Source: Sporomusa sp.
GTDB taxonomy: Bacteria; Bacillota_C; Negativicutes; Sporomusales; Sporomusaceae
DNA: 9,802 nt
NCBI GenBank assembly: GCA_029256645.1
Contig: JAQSXM010000093.1
Span: 1 to 9,802 of the forward strand
Direction of reading: 5' to 3'
Shown: in pieces, positions 7,122 to 9,802 of the stretch
How the letters are laid out: each line of letters opens with the position of its first letter
How positions within the stretch are numbered: position 1 is the stretch's first letter
Made by a program: the position numbers and the translations under genes
The notes under the pieces: model-generated
The model's database searches: none
What the model was told of the DNA's origin: nothing
Seen by the model: only the letters and a program-made list of their open reading frames with translations

Positions 7122-7405
7122 CCGCGGTTCCACTCTGCTTGGGGATAATATCCCCCTGCTTTATGCTGATAACGGCAGCAACCGTGATGGCTTACTTAAC
7201 TTTCACCCATCCTACTTACCAGGTGCACTTCTACGAAACCTTACCCAGTGCCGCTTACAGCCGGTGGCAGCACCTCTCTGAGGGGGATAAACGTATACTT
7301 CTCCTGGATCATTGCATTTATAGTGCTGATACCAGCACCTATTTATTTAAGGTAGTTTCGGTGTTTGTCATTCGCTTTATTTCCGAGTACGTAAATCGGT
7401 TTTAT
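7085..7405 (-). ncRNA. Cysteine-specific T-box riboswitch leader of cysE-cysS
   Basis: This leader fills most of the 417-base gap between gltX and cysE. Read on the minus strand, the T-box core is AGAGTGGAACCGCG (7136-7123, consensus AGGGTGGNACCGCG). The antiterminator folds canonically: CAGAG (7137-7133) pairs with CTCTG (7113-7109), the 7-base bulge is TGGAACC, and GCGG (7125-7122) pairs with CCGT (7117-7114). Stem I has CCAGG/CCTGG and TACG/CGTA flanking the specifier loop, with an AGTA S-turn strand at 7299-7296 and GAAGTGCA opposite. The specifier is therefore TGC (7227-7225), a Cys codon followed by A. AGAGAG (7279-7274) and a GCTGTAA terminal loop resemble the AG bulge and distal loop (GGTGNAA, one mismatch). 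Stem III is GGGGAT/ATCCCC (7155-7141). Unloaded tRNA-Cys should stabilise the antiterminator and turn on cysE, cysS and the genes below. The 5' end is inferred from the promoter. Confidence 0.95.
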
Positions 7406-7411
7406 GAATAA

Positions 7412-7441
7412 ATTATACTAACGGCTGCTTGGCTATGTCAA
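7412..7441 (-). promoter_or_regulatory. Housekeeping promoter of the T-box/cysE operon
   Basis: A perfect TTGACA (-35, 7441-7436) and a perfect TATAAT (-10, 7417-7412) are separated by 18 bases on the minus strand. Transcription would start near 7405. It lies about 30-60 bases after the gltX stop, so the cysteine operon has its own strong SigA-type promoter and depends on T-box attenuation for control. Confidence 0.88.
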
Positions 7442-7446
7442 GCAGC
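7424..7446. repeat. Perfect 8-bp inverted repeat spanning the -35 region
   Basis: GCTGCTTG and CAAGCAGC form a perfect 8-bp inverted repeat with a 7-base centre. It spans the -35 box and most of the spacer of the cysE promoter, starting about 24 bases after the gltX stop. It could be the gltX terminator hairpin, but the bases that follow (CGTTAGTATAATTTATT) are not a clean T-run. Alternatively it could be an operator. Neither role is proven. Confidence 0.6.
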
Positions 7447-7469
7447 AATATCACTATCTATACTGCAAA

Positions 7470-8930
7470 TTATACTTTAGCTAACAGCGAAGCTATTCTT
7501 GCCAGGGTACGTTCTTTCCCAATAAGAGGAATCAGGTTAATAAGCTCAGGTCCGTGCATTTTACCTGTTATAGCAATACGAACCGGCATATATACCTTTT
7601 TCCCACCCAACTTCAACTCTTTAGTGATACCTTTAAGAATGGCCTGTACTGCCGCAGGTTCAACAGGATCTAAAGCCGCCAGTCTTGCTTTGAAAACCTC
7701 TATCACCTGCGGCACATCAGTATCTTTCATAATCTCATGGGCCTCTTCGCTCTCAAAGTCAAAATCATCATTAATAAATACGTCAATGTGGTCAGTAATT
7801 TGAGCGGCATAACTAATATAACCCTGAAGTTCAGCAACTACTTTAACCAACCATTCTTTTTTTTCAGGGGTTAGCTGTTCTTTAATGTACCCGGACTCCT
7901 GAAGATGCGGTAAAGCCAATTCGGTAATAAGTGCTGGATCGGCTTGTTTTATATAATGGGCGTTAATATAGTTTAGTTTATCAACATCAAATACCGCAGG
8001 ATTTTTAGCCACCCGTTCCATCGAAAATTGCTCAATAAGCTCAGCTGCGCTAAATATTTCCTGTTCGCCAGGAGGCGCCCAGCCTAAAAGAGCTAAGAAA
8101 TTTACAATCCCCTCAGGCAAATAACCCAATTTCTTATACTGCTCAACCGAGGTCGCGCCATGACGCTTGCTCATCTTAGTACGATCTTTTCCCAAAATCA
8201 GTGAAATATGGCCAAACTGTGGTAACGGCAGCCCCAATGCCTGATAAATTAAAATTTGGCGCGGGGTGTTAGACAGATGCTCTTCAGCCCGAATGACATG
8301 TGTTATTTTCATAAGCGCATCATCAAGCACCACCGCATAGTTATATACAGGAATGCCATCTGATTTGACAACAACAAAGTCACCCACGCCATTAGAATCA
8401 AAACTTACCGTATCCCGAACCAGGTCTTTAAAAACAATTTGCTGATTCTCCGGCACACGGAAACGAACAGTAGGCTTACGCCCCTCTGCGCTAAAGCGGT
8501 CACGGTCGGCTTGGCTCAAGTTACGACAGCGCCCGGTATACCGCGGTGTCTCACCTTGATTCATCTGCTCCTGACGGTCAGCATCAAGTTCTGCTTCACT
8601 ACAATAACAGTAATACGCATGTCCGCTTGTTAACAGCTTGTCCGTATACTGCCGATACAGGTCAAGGCGTTCAGTCTGACGATACGGACCATATTCACCA
8701 CCCACATCGATTCCTTCATCCCACTCAAGACCCAGCCAACGCAATGAAGCCTTAATATTTTCCTCAGATTCCCGGGTTGACCGCTCCAGATCTGTATCTT
8801 CAATCCGCAGAATCAGCTTGCCGCCCTCTTTACGCGCTAATAGCCAATTGAACAAAGCCGACCGTGCTCCACCGATGTGAAACGGTCCTGTCGGGCTTGG
8901 CGCAAAGCGCACTCTAAGTTCTTGTTCCAT
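7470..8930 (-). CDS. gltX: Glutamyl-tRNA synthetase
   Basis: A 486-residue class Ib synthetase of normal bacterial length. Near the N-terminus is RFAPSPTGPFHIGGARSALF (8-27), the HIGH-type ATP motif. The zinc-like knuckle region has CYC (108-110) and Cys135 but lacks the usual following His (CRN). KMSKR (252-256) is the class signature loop. The C-terminal half (about 320-486) is the helical anticodon-binding domain, starting at KLNYINAHYIKQ. Whether it charges only tRNA-Glu or also tRNA-Gln (non-discriminating, with GatCAB) cannot be told from this window; many Firmicutes use the second mode. The start at 8930 has GGAAGGGG about 9 bases upstream. It has its own promoter (9019-8991) and precedes the cysteine operon, the same order as in Bacillus. 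Confidence 0.96.
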   Translation of the reverse strand: MEQELRVRFAPSPTGPFHIGGARSALFNWLLARKEGGKLILRIEDTDLERSTRESEENIKASLRWLGLEWDEGIDVGGEYGPYRQTERLDLYRQYTDKLLTSGHAYYCYCSEAELDADRQEQMNQGETPRYTGRCRNLSQADRDRFSAEGRKPTVRFRVPENQQIVFKDLVRDTVSFDSNGVGDFVVVKSDGIPVYNYAVVLDDALMKITHVIRAEEHLSNTPRQILIYQALGLPLPQFGHISLILGKDRTKMSKRHGATSVEQYKKLGYLPEGIVNFLALLGWAPPGEQEIFSAAELIEQFSMERVAKNPAVFDVDKLNYINAHYIKQADPALITELALPHLQESGYIKEQLTPEKKEWLVKVVAELQGYISYAAQITDHIDVFINDDFDFESEEAHEIMKDTDVPQVIEVFKARLAALDPVEPAAVQAILKGITKELKLGGKKVYMPVRIAITGKMHGPELINLIPLIGKERTLARIASLLAKV

Positions 8931-8990
8931 TTATAGATACCCCTTCCATAAACTTTTTGAAGTAGTAAAAATTTGTGTTAATCATTGTAT

Positions 8991-9019
8991 ATTCTAGCAG
9001 ATTATGCGCCAGCTTGCAA
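8991..9019 (-). promoter_or_regulatory. Probable gltX promoter
   Basis: TTGCAA (9019-9014) and TAGAAT (8996-8991) are separated by 17 bases on the minus strand, with an AT-rich stretch just upstream (TTTTTTGTTTGATTATT). The start point would be near 8984, giving a leader of about 54 bases before the gltX ATG. The -35 is a 4/6 match and the -10 a 5/6 match, so this is a good but not certain promoter. The rest of the 171-base gap upstream of gltX holds two hairpins and no gene. Confidence 0.7.
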
Positions 9020-9030
9020 AATAATCAAAC

Positions 9031-9052
9031 AAAAAACCGCCGTTTTGGCAGC
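9031..9052 (-). terminator. Weak second terminator-like hairpin
   Basis: On the minus strand CGCTGCC... folds as GCTGCC (9052-9047) with GGCGGT (9041-9036), six pairs including two G-U, loop AAAAC, followed by TTTTTT. It lies between the strong terminator at 9096-9067 and the gltX promoter and may back up termination. Each hairpin region carries the plus-strand word aaccgcc (9035-9041 and 9077-9083). Confidence 0.5.
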
Positions 9053-9066
9053 GGGGTTACCAACAA

Positions 9067-9096
9067 ATAAAAAAAGAACCGCCAACTTGGCGGTTC
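9067..9096 (-). terminator. Strong intrinsic terminator after the small secreted gene
   Basis: GAACCGCCAA (9096-9087) and TTGGCGGTTC (9085-9076) are perfectly complementary around a single C, so in practice a stem of 8-9 bp with a short loop forms, followed by seven Ts (9075-9069). It starts 6 bases after the stop of the small secreted gene and should end the ispF-side transcript. Confidence 0.93.
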
Positions 9097-9101
9097 ACAC
9101 C

Positions 9102-9383
9102 TTATTCCACCTTAACGACAAACATACCATTTACAATATCCGGGATGACAAGTGTCGTGTTTGCTCCATTAAAGCCACCTGACACCGGCTTAGCGCCATC
9201 TGATAACAGAGCCAGTCGCCATACCAGCCTATCGTTAAGCCATAACTCGCCGCAAGTGGCTCCGTCCTGGCGCGCAATATTGATGTTAAAACTAAATTCA
9301 GCCGCCAGTGCGGAGGAGGGGTACAGGTTAATGATCATCGACAGCAGTAGGGTAACTATTAATTTACGAATTACTTTCTGCAT
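9102..9383 (-). CDS. Small secreted protein of unknown function
   Basis: A 93-residue protein that I do not recognise. The N-terminus is a textbook Sec signal peptide: KVIRK charged start, hydrophobic LIVTLLLSMIINLY (8-21), and a SPase I-type site after SSALA (cut near residue 27 or 28), leaving about 66 exported residues. The mature part has alternating hydrophobic and polar residues (FSFNINIA, TTLVIPDI, GMFVVKVE), suggesting a small beta-sandwich, with a GELWLNDRLVWRL segment (45-57) and a single Cys44. There is no lipobox. The ATG at 9383 is preceded by GGAGG 8 bases upstream, and a strong terminator follows the stop, both supporting a real gene. It sits 77 bases after ispF and could share that transcript or have its own promoter. 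Nothing nearby hints at a partner. Confidence 0.85.
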   Translation of the reverse strand: MQKVIRKLIVTLLLSMIINLYPSSALAAEFSFNINIARQDGATCGELWLNDRLVWRLALLSDGAKPVSGGFNGANTTLVIPDIVNGMFVVKVE

Positions 9384-9460
9384 AATCAGCCCTCCAAATA
9401 TGTCAATATCAGCTATTCATAATATGTGTACTTCACTGACTTTTATACAGATTTGTGGCA

Positions 9461-9802
9461 TTAAACTTGAGTACCTATGATTGTTGCTGTGGCGTAAGCA
9501 GCAATACCTTGCCCCTGACCAGTGAAACCTAGCCCTTCTGTTGTTGTCGCTTTCACATTGACTTGGCTAACGTCAATACCCAAAGTTTCCGCAATATTGC
9601 TGTTCATTTTGTCGATATACGGAGCTAGCTTAGGTTTTTGAGCTACAATGGTAGCATCAATATTATTAACAGTATAACCATGTTTAAACAAGATTGTGCG
9701 CACTTTATCCAATAGGACCAGGCTTGATATGCCTTTATAGTGCCCATCGGTATCAGGGAAATGGCGACCAATATCGCCTAACGCAGCGGCACCCAAAAGC
9801 GC
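9461..9802 (-). CDS. ispF: 2-C-methyl-D-erythritol 2,4-cyclodiphosphate synthase (5' end outside window)
   Basis: The C-terminal 113 residues of IspF, which converts CDP-methylerythritol 2-phosphate to the cyclodiphosphate in the MEP isoprenoid pathway. The family is about 157 residues, so roughly 43 are missing beyond the right edge, including the N-terminal metal-binding Asp-x-His. Visible motifs are ALLGAAALGDIGRHFPDTD, right at the edge (fragment residues 1-19), then KYK-like HYKGISS, LAPYIDKMNSNIAETLG, and the strongly conserved VNVKATTTEGLGFTGQGQG near the C-terminus. The frame is open to the edge; an apparent TTG start at 9796 is internal, because conserved sequence continues upstream of it. 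In many Firmicutes ispD lies just upstream, often as ispD-ispF before gltX. No terminator is seen after the stop. Confidence 0.96.
   Translation of the reverse strand, partial: ALLGAAALGDIGRHFPDTDGHYKGISSLVLLDKVRTILFKHGYTVNNIDATIVAQKPKLAPYIDKMNSNIAETLGIDVSQVNVKATTTEGLGFTGQGQGIAAYATATIIGTQV

Noticed and set aside
7139..7411. Plus-strand open frame of 90 codons across the cysE leader
   Set aside because: The minus strand here is a well-defined T-box RNA; the translated peptide has no familiar features, so the frame is a by-product of the leader sequence.
7429..7803. Plus-strand open frame of 124 codons over the 3' end of gltX
   Set aside because: It runs antisense to the GltX anticodon-binding domain, and its serine/isoleucine-rich product is typical of a shadow frame.
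1..9802. Defence system, mobile element or CRISPR array
   Set aside because: I saw no spaced direct repeats, transposase, integrase, phage or defence domains; the region is a conserved housekeeping cluster.

Overview
The window is a compact chromosomal housekeeping cluster in which every supported gene is on the minus strand, so it reads from right to left. The gene order (ispF, gltX, a T-box leader, cysE, cysS, mrnC, then rlmB and rae1/yacP) matches the classic Firmicutes neighbourhood known from Bacillus. The insertion of thyX, an HD-GYP-type protein and a VanW protein suggests a more distant low-to-mid-GC Firmicute. A spore-forming Negativicute (Sporomusa-like) is a guess from general knowledge, not proven here. 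Shine-Dalgarno sites are strong (GGAGG type) and codon use looks even throughout, with no sign of mobile DNA, CRISPR, tRNA or rRNA.

Layout in the direction of transcription. (1) ispF (9802-9461, 5' end outside the window) is followed by a small secreted protein of unknown function (9383-9102) and a strong intrinsic terminator (9096-9067). (2) A promoter at 9019-8991 drives gltX (8930-7470). (3) A near-consensus promoter (7441-7412) starts a leader of about 320 nt. It is a cysteine-specific T-box with a UGC specifier, a canonical antiterminator and a competing terminator. This leader controls cysE (7052-6369), cysS, mrnC, thyX and probably an HD-GYP-type protein. The genes are tightly packed, with GTG starts and overlaps at the cysE/cysS and cysS/mrnC joints. 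A terminator at 2552-2523 closes the unit. (4) A second group, rlmB-vanW-rae1 (2474 to the left edge), has a 4-base rlmB/vanW overlap and a 19-base vanW/rae1 gap. Its promoter is not obvious.

Functionally, cysE makes O-acetylserine, the cysteine precursor, and cysS charges tRNA-Cys, so uncharged tRNA-Cys can raise both supply and charging through the T-box. mrnC (23S rRNA maturation), rlmB (23S rRNA 2'-O-methylation) and rae1 (ribosome-dependent mRNA cleavage) form a ribosome-linked theme. thyX makes dTMP. The HD-GYP-type protein has lost the His of its HD pair and the nearby Lys, so its phosphodiesterase activity is doubtful.

The most unusual items are an apparent extra hairpin inserted in the 5' strand of T-box Stem I, the degenerate HD-GYP protein inside a cysteine-controlled operon, a T-box promoter whose -35 box lies in a perfect inverted repeat, and the unrecognised small exported protein. 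No wholly new system is evident. This is mostly a conserved region with a few local oddities.
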